Below, piece after piece: positions 26,086 to 35,183 of a DNA stretch of 64,000 nucleotides. The stretch is from Methanoregulaceae archaeon (lineage in GTDB: Archaea; Halobacteriota; Methanomicrobia; Methanomicrobiales; Methanospirillaceae). The stretch lies in assembly GCA_015660965.1 (NCBI GenBank), contig JACTVG010000003.1, forward strand, positions 62,001 through 126,000, read 5' to 3'. Every line of letters starts with the position of its first letter. The first letter of the stretch is position 1. The notes under the pieces were generated by a model, which saw nothing but the letters and a program-made list of their open reading frames with translations, ran no database searches and had not been told where the DNA came from. A program made the translations under genes and the position numbers.

Positions 26086-26521
26086 CGGTCTCCCATTCTC
26101 CATATTTTCTGGCATAATAGATCCTGAACCCAACATACAGGAAAATCATGAGACAGAGCAAGCCGAGTTGAATATAACCCATTAGTCTCGGAGGTATGAT
26201 TTCAGGAGGGCGCTCTGGGGGAAATGATCTAGGAAACGCTGGTATGTGAAGAATTTCCATAACTGCACCAATGGAGAACGCACAAAACACTATCCAGAAT
26301 ATCTGAAATGTTCGCATTCCTGCCATCTGAGTAATCTTAGCGCTGCGTTCATCTTCGATAAAATCCGTAACCTTCCGCCTTACTAAATAAATCAGAATTA
26401 TTCCGATTATGAAGGCAATTATAATAATAATTGGAAGGTGGACTTCTATCGAATACCAAAAGATTGCAAGCAGAGCAAGGGCTATACAGCCAATGAAAAG
26501 GTAGAACGTGTTTTTCTTCAT
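26075..26521 (-). CDS. DUF2178 membrane protein
   Basis: 148 residues with four TM helices. The motif DFIEDERSAKITQMAGMRTFQIFW between helices 2 and 3 is the DUF2178 signature. Such proteins are regularly encoded beside a small XRE regulator, as here, and may sense membrane signals for it. ATG 26521 preferred over GTG 26527, since GAGTG lies just before. First gene of the operon 26521 to 22615. Confidence 0.8.
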   Translation of the reverse strand: MKKNTFYLFIGCIALALLAIFWYSIEVHLPIIIIIAFIIGIILIYLVRRKVTDFIEDERSAKITQMAGMRTFQIFWIVFCAFSIGAVMEILHIPAFPRSFPPERPPEIIPPRLMGYIQLGLLCLMIFLYVGFRIYYARKYGEWETDEE

Positions 26522-26586
26522 AGTCACTCTTTGTTAAGTAAATTAAACATTTAGTAATATAAACATAACTATTTGTACAAAATTGT

Positions 26587-26834
26587 TTACCTACTATAAA
26601 TATCAGCAATTCTACCAAACGGAACAAGAAATACTGCAGCTGCTAGACGGTTGCTGTTGCGACCCAGCTCATCATGACAGCATCCATCGCGAACTCTCCA
26701 CCCATCGTTGGGATTGCAATACTTACTGCAGAGAGGTCAAACGGAGTGAGAAAACCGGCAAGTATGGCTAAAAAAAGGGCGATTCGTTTTAGGTCAGGCC
26801 GGTCCATGATATCTTTATAATTGAGGGGGAGCAA
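26587..26834 (-). pseudogene. Remnant of an MFS (DHA2) transporter N-terminus
   Basis: The first frame encodes ALFLAILAGFLTPFDLSAVSIAIPTM...MMSWVATAT and stops. A shifted frame continues directly with AAAVFLVPFGRIADIYSR and then stops at 26587. Together this is TM1 and TM2 with motif A of an MFS transporter of the DHA2 type, truncated by a frameshift and loss of the rest. It is different in sequence from the intact transporter at 13353. Confidence 0.7.
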
Positions 26835-26846
26835 TCGCTACTGAAT

Positions 26847-27566
26847 TTACGTTAGCCATTTTGTCACATCATTGACCGGAGGTCTGACAGATGGAGGAAG
26901 TGGTGTTTGAGCATACCCAACCGCACACCCCATCAGTTCATATTTTCCTAAAGGGACCCCCAGAATATCACAGAATTTTTTGTCATCTGACATTTCACTT
27001 GTTACAGAGACCAGTTGGAAACCGAGCCCCAGTGCTGTCGCCTTCAACCACATATTCTCGAGACAGTGAGCAAGTGACTGTCTTTCGACAGATGGATAAC
27101 CCCGAAGTTCGGCAACAACAATATAGTATGGAGCGGTTCCAATACCAGGTACTTTGCCGCTTGATGTGATCATGTCGAGCCGCTTGGCGAACGTATCGAC
27201 ACTTTTCTTTAGTTCGGGATTATTGTTCATATCCTCTTCAACTGACTCAACCATTCTATGGATTTTGCTCATCACAAGCTTTGACGCCTCCGCCATGCTA
27301 TTTGACCCGTTTTTAATTACGAAGAACTGCCTGAAGTACTCTTTTCCAGTTCCTCCAATTGCTGCTGCAGCAAAGGGGGCTAAGAGTCCGGCACGGATGA
27401 TCCCGCGGATCATATCATCCGGTGGAACTTCTGGGTGAAACATGCGGTTTGACCGACGGCTGGTAAGAATCTCATCAAGGATTTCGTTTTTCTGAACTAC
27501 AGTGATCGTGCACATATTCTCAACAGAAGAAGAAATTTGCCGAACGGGTTCATGAAGGTTGCCCAT
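26847..27566 (-). CDS. Nitroreductase family protein
   Basis: 239 residues. ILTSRRSNRMFHPEVPPDDMIRGIIRAGLLAPFA is the N-terminal FMN-binding nitroreductase motif. The C-terminal half has SLAHCLENMWLKATALGLGFQLV, then ILGVPLGKYELMGCAVGYAQ. It is an FMN enzyme with an unknown electron acceptor. An extra 20-residue N-terminal leader (MGNLHEPVRQISSSVENM) is unusual, and the start could be the later ATG. Monocistronic. Confidence 0.85.
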   Translation of the reverse strand: MGNLHEPVRQISSSVENMCTITVVQKNEILDEILTSRRSNRMFHPEVPPDDMIRGIIRAGLLAPFAAAAIGGTGKEYFRQFFVIKNGSNSMAEASKLVMSKIHRMVESVEEDMNNNPELKKSVDTFAKRLDMITSSGKVPGIGTAPYYIVVAELRGYPSVERQSLAHCLENMWLKATALGLGFQLVSVTSEMSDDKKFCDILGVPLGKYELMGCAVGYAQTPLPPSVRPPVNDVTKWLT

Positions 27567-27593
27567 GAGGCAGCCATATATTTTTGTTAATTA

Positions 27594-27959
27594 TTATTTT
27601 CCGAACGAGAAATCCATTCGGTAATGATCAAGACATTCACCATCAAGCGTTGTTTCATAATTTCTAGATTGTCCTTGTCCGAGTGCGCCAATGAAGATTG
27701 ATTTGGAGTCTCGTATCGTTCCTGTTCTTGTATTGACGAGATTGAAAGTCAACCACACATTATCTGTGGATGCATTTCCAGAATTGTATACGTATCCGTT
27801 TATTCTTTCATAACACCCAAGCCCTATTGAAAAATCGTCTCCATATTTGTAATGATTATGTAGATCGCCGTGTGAACTTTCGCTTACGACTACACTTATA
27901 CAACCTGATATAGACACAATAGCGATTAAAAATACAATAATAAAAGCAATTTTTTTCAT
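27594..27959 (-). CDS. Small lipoprotein
   Basis: 121 residues. The signal peptide ends in lipobox ISGC (Cys 20). The mature part is beta-rich (YVYNSGNASTDNVWLTFNLV, GALGQGQSRNYETTLDGECL), resembling the small FxLYD/CARDB-like lipoproteins of methanogens. It has C53 and C109-type cysteines that could pair. The function is unknown. Confidence 0.7.
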   Translation of the reverse strand: MKKIAFIIVFLIAIVSISGCISVVVSESSHGDLHNHYKYGDDFSIGLGCYERINGYVYNSGNASTDNVWLTFNLVNTRTGTIRDSKSIFIGALGQGQSRNYETTLDGECLDHYRMDFSFGK

Positions 27960-28066
27960 GATTTTTTACCCAGTCTATATTCAATAAAAAATTCTTGTTC
28001 AGATTTATAGGTTTCTCGAATGATGAGATGATTGCTTTATGTAATAAAAAACCTCATATCTCATAA

Positions 28067-28160
28067 ATGAGTCTCTTCTTTGTGGACCTTTTCATTCTCC
28101 GGCATGGAAAAGCGGGGAGGTCGTCCAGTTGTTCCACTGATTCAGGTGAACTTCAATGCT
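28067..28160 (+). pseudogene. N-terminal fragment of a SixA-like histidine phosphatase
   Basis: The frame starts (ATG 28067 or GTG 28082) with VDLFILRHGKAG, the canonical RHG opening of SixA/phosphohistidine phosphatases, followed by STDSGELQ. After about 30 residues the similarity ends. The frame then runs into the 3' end of the convergent kinase gene. No second catalytic His is present. I read it as a truncated remnant. Confidence 0.5.
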
Positions 28161-28192
28161 TGCTCAATCCCAAACTTGGTTTAAGTTATATT

Positions 28193-29950
28193 TTACGATG
28201 GTTCTGTAGAACCTTTGAACCGGAACACACCTTTTGGAACCTCCATCTCAAACCTCGCTCCTTCTCCCGGTTCTCCTGTTTCGGTAATTGTAATAGCAGT
28301 AATAGCGAGAATTTCACGGATTAAAAATAGTCCAAGGCCAGTGTCCTTTCCAAACCCTTTATTGAAAATATTTCGTTTATCTTTGAGGGGAATACCGATC
28401 CCATCGTCTTCATAAATTAGGGTCAAACCGTTCTCATCCTCTCGATGTGTAAAACGAATTCTAGTGATTTTTTCACCGTAACGTATGGAGTTGTCAATGA
28501 GGTGGTATAAAACCTCGTCAAACAACGGATCTGCATAAATTTCAATATTCTTATCGCAGGGTTCAATTGGAATTTTATTATTCTTGAACAATGCAGTAGT
28601 GTTCAGAATACGAACATAAACATTTAGCCACGTCGGCTTTTTTACACCTATATCCTGATACTCCTGTGTAAACGATATTTGTCGGCCGATAGTTTCGGCT
28701 GCCTCTTTGGCTTTCTGAAGACTTAAAAGAGCATCTGGGTTATTAATTGCATTTTCTGCTAAGTTATGGTAGATGTTAATGACAGTTAGCTGATTGAGAA
28801 TATCATGTCGTGTGATGCTATTGAGTAACTGGAGCTTCCTATTCGCTCTTTCCAGCGCCACTTCCGCTCGTTTACGTTCAGTAATGTCATGTGCGATAAC
28901 CGCAGCACCAATAATCTTTCCTGCATCATTTTTTATTGGTGAGACAGAGAGAGAGACCCAAATGCTCTTTCCATCTTTTGCCATCCGTTCAGTTTCATAT
29001 CTTTCAACATCTACGCCTTGTTGAACTTTTTTAAGTATGAACGGGAGGTCATCTGCTCGAGTCGGCGGAAGTAATACATTGATTGATCTGCCAATAACCT
29101 CTTTTGCGGTATATCCGTACAGGTGTTCAGCACCCTTGTTCCAATCGGTAATGATACCTTCAAGTGTTTTTCCTATGATTGCATCGCTTGAAGATTCTAC
29201 GATTTCTGCAAGGCGTTTATGAATCTCTTGTTCTTGATTGTAAGTACGAACAAGATACGATACCACAAACCCGATAATAATAAAAATTCCAGCATGCCCG
29301 ATACTGGTGAGAATAATTCCTTGAGTGGTGACCAAAATTCCTTGCTGTGTATAAGGTACTGCCAAGACCATCGCAACGAATAAAGCTGAATATCCCGTGG
29401 CAGCAAAGACACCACGCTGAGGATAGAAATACGCCACAAGAATGATCGGAAAATAAAACAAGGGATCGAAAATGAGTGCGTGGCCAGCTAGGAGGAGGTA
29501 ATAATTTAACCCGAAGGCTAAAATTGACGTTATTAAAATAAGAATTGGAATAAAGACTGGTTTCTTAAACGAGAATTCGACGATATTTGCAAGACGTTTA
29601 TGGATCTCTTGCGGGTATCTGGTACTGAGAGAGGATACCACAAACCCAATGATAATAAAAATTCCAGCATGCCCGAGACTTGAAAGCGCAGTTTCTTGGG
29701 ATTCTGGGGGTATAACCATGACCATTAGAAGGTACAAAACTGCAAATGCTCCAGCAATAGAAACGCCGTGTCGAGGATAAAAATACGCAACAAGAATAAT
29801 TGGAATATAAAAGAGAGGGTCAAAGATGACCGTCTGGTTAGTGAGGAGCAAATAAAAATTCAGAATGATAGCTAGTGCCGAGGTAATAAAAATGAGGGCT
29901 GGAATAGACCGGGGAATTTTTTGGATTCTTTCTATTATGGTATCAGCCAT
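28193..29950 (-). CDS. Membrane PAS histidine kinase with duplicated sensor module
   Basis: 585 residues from ATG 29950; the frame is open to GTG 29989. Two tandem membrane modules of about 110 residues share near-identical blocks (VIFDPLFYIPIILVAYFYP / LIFDPLFYFPIILVAYFYP, and LGHAGIFIIIGFVVS / IGHAGIFIIIGFVVS). A PAS domain follows (SSDAIIGKTLEGIITDWNKG...PIKNDAGKIIGAAVIAHDIT). The methanogen H-box SITRHDILNQL with phosphoacceptor His, then N box (DNSIRYGE), G1 (DDGIGIP) and G2 (GLGLFLIREIL) complete it. It is an active kinase by motif. No response regulator is adjacent. Confidence 0.88.
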   Translation of the reverse strand: MADTIIERIQKIPRSIPALIFITSALAIILNFYLLLTNQTVIFDPLFYIPIILVAYFYPRHGVSIAGAFAVLYLLMVMVIPPESQETALSSLGHAGIFIIIGFVVSSLSTRYPQEIHKRLANIVEFSFKKPVFIPILILITSILAFGLNYYLLLAGHALIFDPLFYFPIILVAYFYPQRGVFAATGYSALFVAMVLAVPYTQQGILVTTQGIILTSIGHAGIFIIIGFVVSYLVRTYNQEQEIHKRLAEIVESSSDAIIGKTLEGIITDWNKGAEHLYGYTAKEVIGRSINVLLPPTRADDLPFILKKVQQGVDVERYETERMAKDGKSIWVSLSVSPIKNDAGKIIGAAVIAHDITERKRAEVALERANRKLQLLNSITRHDILNQLTVINIYHNLAENAINNPDALLSLQKAKEAAETIGRQISFTQEYQDIGVKKPTWLNVYVRILNTTALFKNNKIPIEPCDKNIEIYADPLFDEVLYHLIDNSIRYGEKITRIRFTHREDENGLTLIYEDDGIGIPLKDKRNIFNKGFGKDTGLGLFLIREILAITAITITETGEPGEGARFEMEVPKGVFRFKGSTEPS

Positions 29951-30166
29951 TAAAAGCTCAGCACTCTTGTAAGTATAAGAGAAATTCACTGAAAGGTATT
30001 AATGATTTTGGGATATCAGTTACGGCATCATCAGCAATCATTAGCGTTTACACTAATTCAAATCCATTGGAATTAATCTCTTTTCATCATCGGCTATATA
30101 GAGATGTTCCCTTTCTTTCCGACACACTTTTAAAAGTTTGATTTTAATTAATACCAATTTCATATT

Positions 30167-30182
30167 TTTAGGCCACCCGAAA
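30167..30182. promoter_or_regulatory. Second, degenerate DtxR-type operator
   Basis: TTTAGGCCACCCGAAA matches 14 of 16 positions of the perfect operator core 25 bp downstream (TTTAGGGCACCCTAAA). It lies immediately upstream of the TATA box of the dtxR-feoB operon, so cooperative binding by the regulator is plausible. Confidence 0.4.
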
Positions 30183-30188
30183 CCATAT

Positions 30189-30210
30189 ATATTTAGGGCA
30201 CCCTAAATAT
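30189..30210. promoter_or_regulatory. Perfect inverted-repeat operator of the dtxR-feoB operon
   Basis: A perfect 10-bp inverted repeat (ATATTTAGGG, 2-nt spacer CA, CCCTAAATAT). It overlaps the TATA-like CATATATATTTA (30184-30194) and ends 7 bp before the ATG of the DtxR-family gene. The TTTAGG...CCTAAA halves fit known DtxR/IdeR/MntR-type sites. Binding here would block the promoter, which implies metal-dependent autorepression of the iron operon. The regulator identity is an inference from position. Confidence 0.65.
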
Positions 30211-30217
30211 TCACACG

Positions 30218-30934
30218 ATGGCACAGGAACAGGTTGAGGAATATCTTGAGACGATCTATGATATCGAAACGAAGGATGGGACTGCGAAAACTACTGCAAT
30301 AGCAAAATGTTTGAATGTTGCTCCAGCGAGTGTAACGGAAGTACTCAAAAGTCTGTCGGAAAAAGGATTCGTTCAACACGAACCATACCGAGGTGCGACA
30401 CTTACAGAAAACGGAAAAAAGATCGCAGAAAAGATTAAACGCCGTCACCGGTTGCTCGAAGTATTCCTAACAAACGTCCTTCGCATCAGCAGAGAGAAGG
30501 TCCATGCTGAAGCATGCAAGATGGAGCATACCATCTCTAATGAGACAGAGAATGCACTCTGCCGGATGTTGGATGCCCCGGCACGATGTCCTCACGGAAG
30601 CCCGATTTTTCCTTGTAACAAGGGAGTGGCCAACTGTGCTGAATGCCAAGCAATCGCAGATACTGGCACATCTGAAACGCTCCGTCACAAAAAAGTCATT
30701 CCGATTACGGATCTGAATCCTACTCAGGAAGGACAGATTGCATTTATCCGTGGTGATTGTAAAGTTGTTCAGCGCCTCTCAGATCTCGGGCTCACACTCG
30801 GAACAAACGTTTCAGTCACAAGAAAGACTCCTTTGAACGGACCTGTTGAAGTATTTGTGCGGAGGACCAAGCTTGCAATTGATCATGCAATTGCCGAGAA
30901 TATATTTGTCGATACAGCAGGGACGGGGGGCTAA
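30218..30934 (+). CDS. DtxR-family metal-dependent regulator with FeoA-like domain
   Basis: 238 residues. Winged helix at 5-65 (AIAKCLNVAPASVTEVLKSL). Dimerisation/metal domain with H77, E81, and HAEACKMEHTIS supplying H96, C100, E103 and H104, the usual metal ligand set. A Cys-rich insert CPHGSPIFPCNKGVANCAEC follows. The C-terminal SH3/FeoA-like domain is about 160-232 (GQIAFIRGDCKVVQRLSDLGLTLG). Stop and FeoB start overlap (TAATG), so translation is coupled. It is predicted to repress its own operon through the inverted repeat at 30189. Confidence 0.9.
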   Translation: MAQEQVEEYLETIYDIETKDGTAKTTAIAKCLNVAPASVTEVLKSLSEKGFVQHEPYRGATLTENGKKIAEKIKRRHRLLEVFLTNVLRISREKVHAEACKMEHTISNETENALCRMLDAPARCPHGSPIFPCNKGVANCAECQAIADTGTSETLRHKKVIPITDLNPTQEGQIAFIRGDCKVVQRLSDLGLTLGTNVSVTRKTPLNGPVEVFVRRTKLAIDHAIAENIFVDTAGTGG

Positions 30935-32922
30935 TGAATGGCTGCGATGAGTGCAATAAACGCTCTCCAATTGATAGGAGCAAAATAAAAAATACAGAGT
31001 TCACGATTGCACTCGCAGGCAATGCAAACGTCGGAAAGAGTGCGACTTTTAACCAGTTGACTGGTGTCGACCAGATTATCGGTAACTGGCCAGGAAAAAC
31101 TGTCGAATTGGCAGAAGGACTTCTGCAATATAAGGGGCATCGAATCCGAGTAATTGATCTGCCCGGTATCTACTCGTTCACAACCTACTCAATGGAAGAG
31201 CTCGTCTCTCGGGAGTTTATTGCACTTGAACATCCGGACGCAGTAATCAATGTTGTCGATGCTTCGGCACTGGAACGTAACCTTTTTTTTACGATCCAAC
31301 TTATCGAACTTGCTCCATCTCTTCTTATTGCGGTCAATCAGATCGATCTGGCCGAAAAGAAAGGAATTACAGTCGACACAAAGAAACTCTCTGAACTCCT
31401 CGGGATTCCTGTTGTACCAACAGTCGCTATAAAAGGTAAAGGCATTTCATCTCTCACTGATGCAATTCTTAATCTTGTTAGCGCCTCCCCAGTACCTCCC
31501 GTTCTTCAATACGGGAAAGAAGTAGAGGAGCGAATAGCACAGATCATCTCTCAGCTTGGCGCTGTCAAGACAGCGTATCCAGTCCGCTGGACAGCAATCA
31601 AACTACTCGAACGAGATCCCGAGATCGTAAAAATTGTCGGTGCTCAAAATTCCCAAGTCGTTGAGACCGCTGATACACTCGCAAAAGAAATCGAGACAAT
31701 GCATGGTGAACCCGTATGCGTCGTCATGAGTGCAGAACGGTACCTGATTGCTGACCGGATCGTTAGTGAAGTAATTAAAATACGTACCCCTGTTGATGGA
31801 AAACCAAAAAAGAGCCTTACCGATTGGCTTGACCAAGTTGCTCTTCATCCAATCTTGGGATATCTCACCGTAATCGCAGTTATTGGCGGACTACTTGTTT
31901 GGACATTTCTTATTGGTGCCCAAATCTCCTCTTTTTTGACATCATTCTTATCCCATTTTGAGCGGTACGAGCCAGTGATTAATGGTTCATTACTGAACAT
32001 TCTCTGGAATGGGGCATTTTCCGGATTTGTCGCCGGAGTCACTCTTATCATACCATATGTACTCCCATTTTATCTGATTCTTGCCGTGATTGAAGATTCC
32101 GGTTACCTCACACGAATTTCGGTGATGCTTGACCGAGGCATGCATAAACTCGGTCTCCATGGTAAAGCGATTATCCCTCTAATCCTTGGGTACGGATGCA
32201 GCGTTCCAGCCTGCATGTCATGCCGGATCATGGAATCCCCCAAACAGAAATTACTGACCGCTTTTCTTGTCACACTTGTTCCCTGCACGGCTAGAACTAT
32301 TGTCATCCTCGGTCTAGTTGCAACGTTTGTTAATATATGGTGGGCACTCGCTCTTTACGCGTTTGACATTATTCTCATTATCGTTGTTGGAAGGATCGCG
32401 TTCAAAGCGGTACCTGGAGAATCAGTTGGACTGATTATGGAGATGCCAGATTATCACGTGCCGTCATTATCGGTCATTTTAAAACAGACATGGGCACGGA
32501 CACGCTCGCTTATCTGGATCGTTTTCCCAGCGTATATCGTTGGTAGTGCTGTGCTGCAGGCATTCTATGCAGCAGGACTCCTCAATCCGGTAAATACTTG
32601 GCTCTCACCGATAACAACTCTCTGGCTTGGACTTCCGGCAGTTGTCGGAATAACCCTCATTTTCGGGATTGTGCGAAAAGAACTGACAATTCTCACCCTT
32701 GCTGTACTTTTAGGGACAACGAACTTTGCATCGGTAATGACACCGGTCCAATTAATCGTTCTTGCACTCGTCACGATGCTCTACATCCCTTGTATATCTA
32801 CAATTTTAGTGCTTGCCTCAGAGTTCGGGTGGAGAAAATCTCTCTCGATTACTGGAATCGAGATTGTCTTGGCTTTAATAGTCGGAGGAATCATGTACCG
32901 GGTACTAAGTTTATTCATGTAG
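30934..32922 (+). CDS. feoB: Ferrous iron transport protein B
   Basis: 662 residues. N-terminal GTPase: G1 GNANVGKS (29-36), G3 DLPG (75-78), G4 NQID (135-138). Then the FeoB helical GDI-like region and the C-terminal membrane core with two Gate motifs, including LGYGCSVPACMSCRIM and LVPCTARTIVI, and the terminal YIPCISTI. It imports Fe2+ through the cytoplasmic membrane. Its FeoA partner function may be supplied by the FeoA-like domain fused to the upstream regulator, because no separate feoA is present. An N-terminal CDEC may add a metal site. Confidence 0.95.
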   Translation: MNGCDECNKRSPIDRSKIKNTEFTIALAGNANVGKSATFNQLTGVDQIIGNWPGKTVELAEGLLQYKGHRIRVIDLPGIYSFTTYSMEELVSREFIALEHPDAVINVVDASALERNLFFTIQLIELAPSLLIAVNQIDLAEKKGITVDTKKLSELLGIPVVPTVAIKGKGISSLTDAILNLVSASPVPPVLQYGKEVEERIAQIISQLGAVKTAYPVRWTAIKLLERDPEIVKIVGAQNSQVVETADTLAKEIETMHGEPVCVVMSAERYLIADRIVSEVIKIRTPVDGKPKKSLTDWLDQVALHPILGYLTVIAVIGGLLVWTFLIGAQISSFLTSFLSHFERYEPVINGSLLNILWNGAFSGFVAGVTLIIPYVLPFYLILAVIEDSGYLTRISVMLDRGMHKLGLHGKAIIPLILGYGCSVPACMSCRIMESPKQKLLTAFLVTLVPCTARTIVILGLVATFVNIWWALALYAFDIILIIVVGRIAFKAVPGESVGLIMEMPDYHVPSLSVILKQTWARTRSLIWIVFPAYIVGSAVLQAFYAAGLLNPVNTWLSPITTLWLGLPAVVGITLIFGIVRKELTILTLAVLLGTTNFASVMTPVQLIVLALVTMLYIPCISTILVLASEFGWRKSLSITGIEIVLALIVGGIMYRVLSLFM

Positions 32923-32979
32923 ATTGGTATACAGAAAATCTAGGATATATTTTTTAAAAAGCATCTGATCTGTATTTTC

Positions 32980-33792
32980 TTATTTTATCCCTGTGCCCTT
33001 GAAGAACGTATAGCAGAACGTCCCATCGGGTTCACAGGTGCGATAGAGATCGTGAATGCCCCGCTCCCACTCTGCTACACGAATCATACCTCGTTGCAGT
33101 GCCTCGTCCCGAACACCCTCAACCATCGCGATAAATGTATGTTTCGTGAATCCTTCGATAAGTAACGGATGTGAAGCGTCAATATAGACCAACCTGGGTG
33201 AAACAGTGACATCTTGAAATCCGGCACTAGAGAGAAGCGGATAAAGTTCACGCCCTATTAGTGCGTTGCCGCCAATTGCCCGCTGGAGAACAACAAGACA
33301 ATTAATAGCATTTCTTGCCGCTTCGCTATCAGGTGAGAAATATGCTGACCCGTGGTCACCTTCGATCACAGTGATCGTACCGTTGGATTTAAGGACACGA
33401 CGCAAACTAGAAAGCGCTCGTAATGGATCCGAAATGTGTTCGAGAACAAAACACGCAAAGATATGATCGAATGTTTCATCTGCGAACGGGAGTGAATAAA
33501 TGTCCGCTTGACCAAAGTCGACATTACTAATGCCTAAGGCACTGATTCGAGCTTTTGCCTGTCCAATTGAAGATTCTGAGATATCAATGGAGGTGATTTT
33601 TGATTTTGGGCTATTCTGTGCTAAAGGAATAGTTTGAGCACCAATACCACAACCAGCTTCAAGTATATAGCACCCTGCCAAGTAATGAGTATCATGATGC
33701 AAGAGGTCGGTGAGGGTTCGAGCTTGATCGATCAACCGTTCCGTTTCACGTTGCGAATATCCGTGAACATACCTGTTCATTATTGTTATCAT
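32980..33792 (-). CDS. Class I SAM-dependent methyltransferase
   Basis: 270 residues. Motif I is ILEAGCGIGAQTIPLAQ, motif II ITSIDISESSIGQAKARI, then VDFGQADIYSLPFADETFDHIFACFVLEHI. The opening RYVHGYSQRETERLIDQA is typical of a methanogen methyltransferase group with unknown small-molecule substrate. Two starts are possible: ATG 33792, or ATG 33780 which gives MNRYVHGYS. It is convergent with feoB. Confidence 0.85.
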   Translation of the reverse strand: MITIMNRYVHGYSQRETERLIDQARTLTDLLHHDTHYLAGCYILEAGCGIGAQTIPLAQNSPKSKITSIDISESSIGQAKARISALGISNVDFGQADIYSLPFADETFDHIFACFVLEHISDPLRALSSLRRVLKSNGTITVIEGDHGSAYFSPDSEAARNAINCLVVLQRAIGGNALIGRELYPLLSSAGFQDVTVSPRLVYIDASHPLLIEGFTKHTFIAMVEGVRDEALQRGMIRVAEWERGIHDLYRTCEPDGTFCYTFFKGTGIK

Positions 33793-33951
33793 TCTTTTCT
33801 TATTTTGATATATAATTCGAGATCTTGTTGTAACTGAAAAACTTAAAAAAAGGGTTGAATAAAACCTCTGGTAAGATTGAATACTTATATCCGAGTTTTA
33901 TATCTTATTCGAGACGTTTTAAACACTTGAGGAATTCGACAATACCATTAG

Positions 33952-34209
33952 TTATACGTGTATTTGAACTGCCTCATCGATTTTCATTGCCGGATGGATA
34001 TGTGCAACTCCAAGTTCGTGGAATGGAGCGGTGATTTTGAGCAACGACTCTGCATCGGGTGCATCGAAAATCGCAAGCGATTCGTGAAGTCCTATGAGTA
34101 AAACACGGTTTAGTAGCTTAACTTCTGATGGATATTTGAAGTGTTTCCACAGCTCCAGTACCTTATGAGCATGGCTGGGATCGAATTTAAACCAAAGAAC
34201 GAATAGCAT
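33952..34209 (-). CDS. DUF3303-like small protein
   Basis: 85 residues. MLFVLWFKFDPSHAHKVLELW, then SLAIFDAPDAESLLKITAPFHELGVAHIHPAM, resembles the DUF3303/dimeric alpha-beta-barrel small proteins. GAGGGTATTGAA precedes the ATG, giving a good ribosome site. Enzymatic function is unknown. Stands alone. Confidence 0.75.
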   Translation of the reverse strand: MLFVLWFKFDPSHAHKVLELWKHFKYPSEVKLLNRVLLIGLHESLAIFDAPDAESLLKITAPFHELGVAHIHPAMKIDEAVQIHV

Positions 34210-34457
34210 TTCAATACCCTCATTTTTCCGTTACTTATTCTGCACTGAATTGATCAAGTAGCTCTCCGAGCGTTTTGTTTCCATTACGGAGCGTCAGAGC
34301 AGTGATAGATGATTATTTATATTTATTATAAAATTTTCTATTTTTATTTTTAAAATAGATCAGACGACATGGAAGTGTTGGCCAACCTTCTAATTACTCG
34401 AGAATAAATACTCCTCGTAAGTAATCTTTCTACATTGATTGTATCTGGAGCAACACG

Positions 34458-35183
34458 ATGGCCGTGATGATAGAAACAAAAAATCTCATCAAAGTGTATG
34501 GCGACATAACTGCAGTCGACAACGTTACTCTCTCGGTCGAGAGAGGAGCACTTTACGGGCTTCTTGGACCTAACGGATCGGGTAAAACCACTATGATCAA
34601 AATGCTGACCGGTCAGATTCGCCCGAATGGCGGTTCGGTATCTGTAGTTGGCATCGATGTGATGAGAGATCCCATTGGGGTTCGGGAACGTGTAGGCATA
34701 ATTCCAGAGCAGGAAACACCGCCAAGCTTCCTCACTGCAACTGAATACTTAAACTTTGTCGCAGCTGTGAGAAAGATTCCAGATATTGATGAAAAAGCAG
34801 CGTGGTGGTTTGACTTTCTTGATTTCCGTGATAAAAAAGATGTACTCTGCAAGGATCTGTCTAGAGGTACTCGTCAGAAACTAATGTTTGCACAGGCATT
34901 CATCCATAAACCGGTGCTTGCATTGATTGACGAACCACTCATTAACTTTGATCCTATCATGCAACGGGTCGTTAAGGACTACCTTGGGGAGTATGTGAAG
35001 AAAGGAGGAACGATTTTTATTTCAACTCATATACTTGAGGTAGCAGAAGAGATCTGTTCTGGTTTCGCGATCCTTCATAAAGGTAAACTTCTCCACACCG
35101 GGTCAGTATCAGATCTAAAATCAAATAACCAACACCTCGATGACTTCTTCCTTTCGTTAGTACAGAATGGTGCCCATGCTTGA
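34458..35183 (+). CDS. ABC exporter ATP-binding protein
   Basis: 241 residues. Walker A GPNGSGKTT, Q-loop EQETPPSF, a degenerate signature LSRGTRQK, Walker B LALIDEPLINFD, H-loop STH. The latter two match the CcmA-type family. Followed in operon by its permease, overlapping it by 17 bp. GGAGC ribosome site. Substrate unknown. Confidence 0.9.
   Translation: MAVMIETKNLIKVYGDITAVDNVTLSVERGALYGLLGPNGSGKTTMIKMLTGQIRPNGGSVSVVGIDVMRDPIGVRERVGIIPEQETPPSFLTATEYLNFVAAVRKIPDIDEKAAWWFDFLDFRDKKDVLCKDLSRGTRQKLMFAQAFIHKPVLALIDEPLINFDPIMQRVVKDYLGEYVKKGGTIFISTHILEVAEEICSGFAILHKGKLLHTGSVSDLKSNNQHLDDFFLSLVQNGAHA

Noticed and set aside
29989-30160. Promoter signals for the histidine kinase
   Set aside because: The AT-rich region has several TATA-like stretches and none can be singled out.
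34236-34310. Possible 3' coding remnant on the minus strand (TALTLRNGNKTLGELLDQF)
   Set aside because: Looks protein-like but has no start codon, no recognised family and only about 25 codons.
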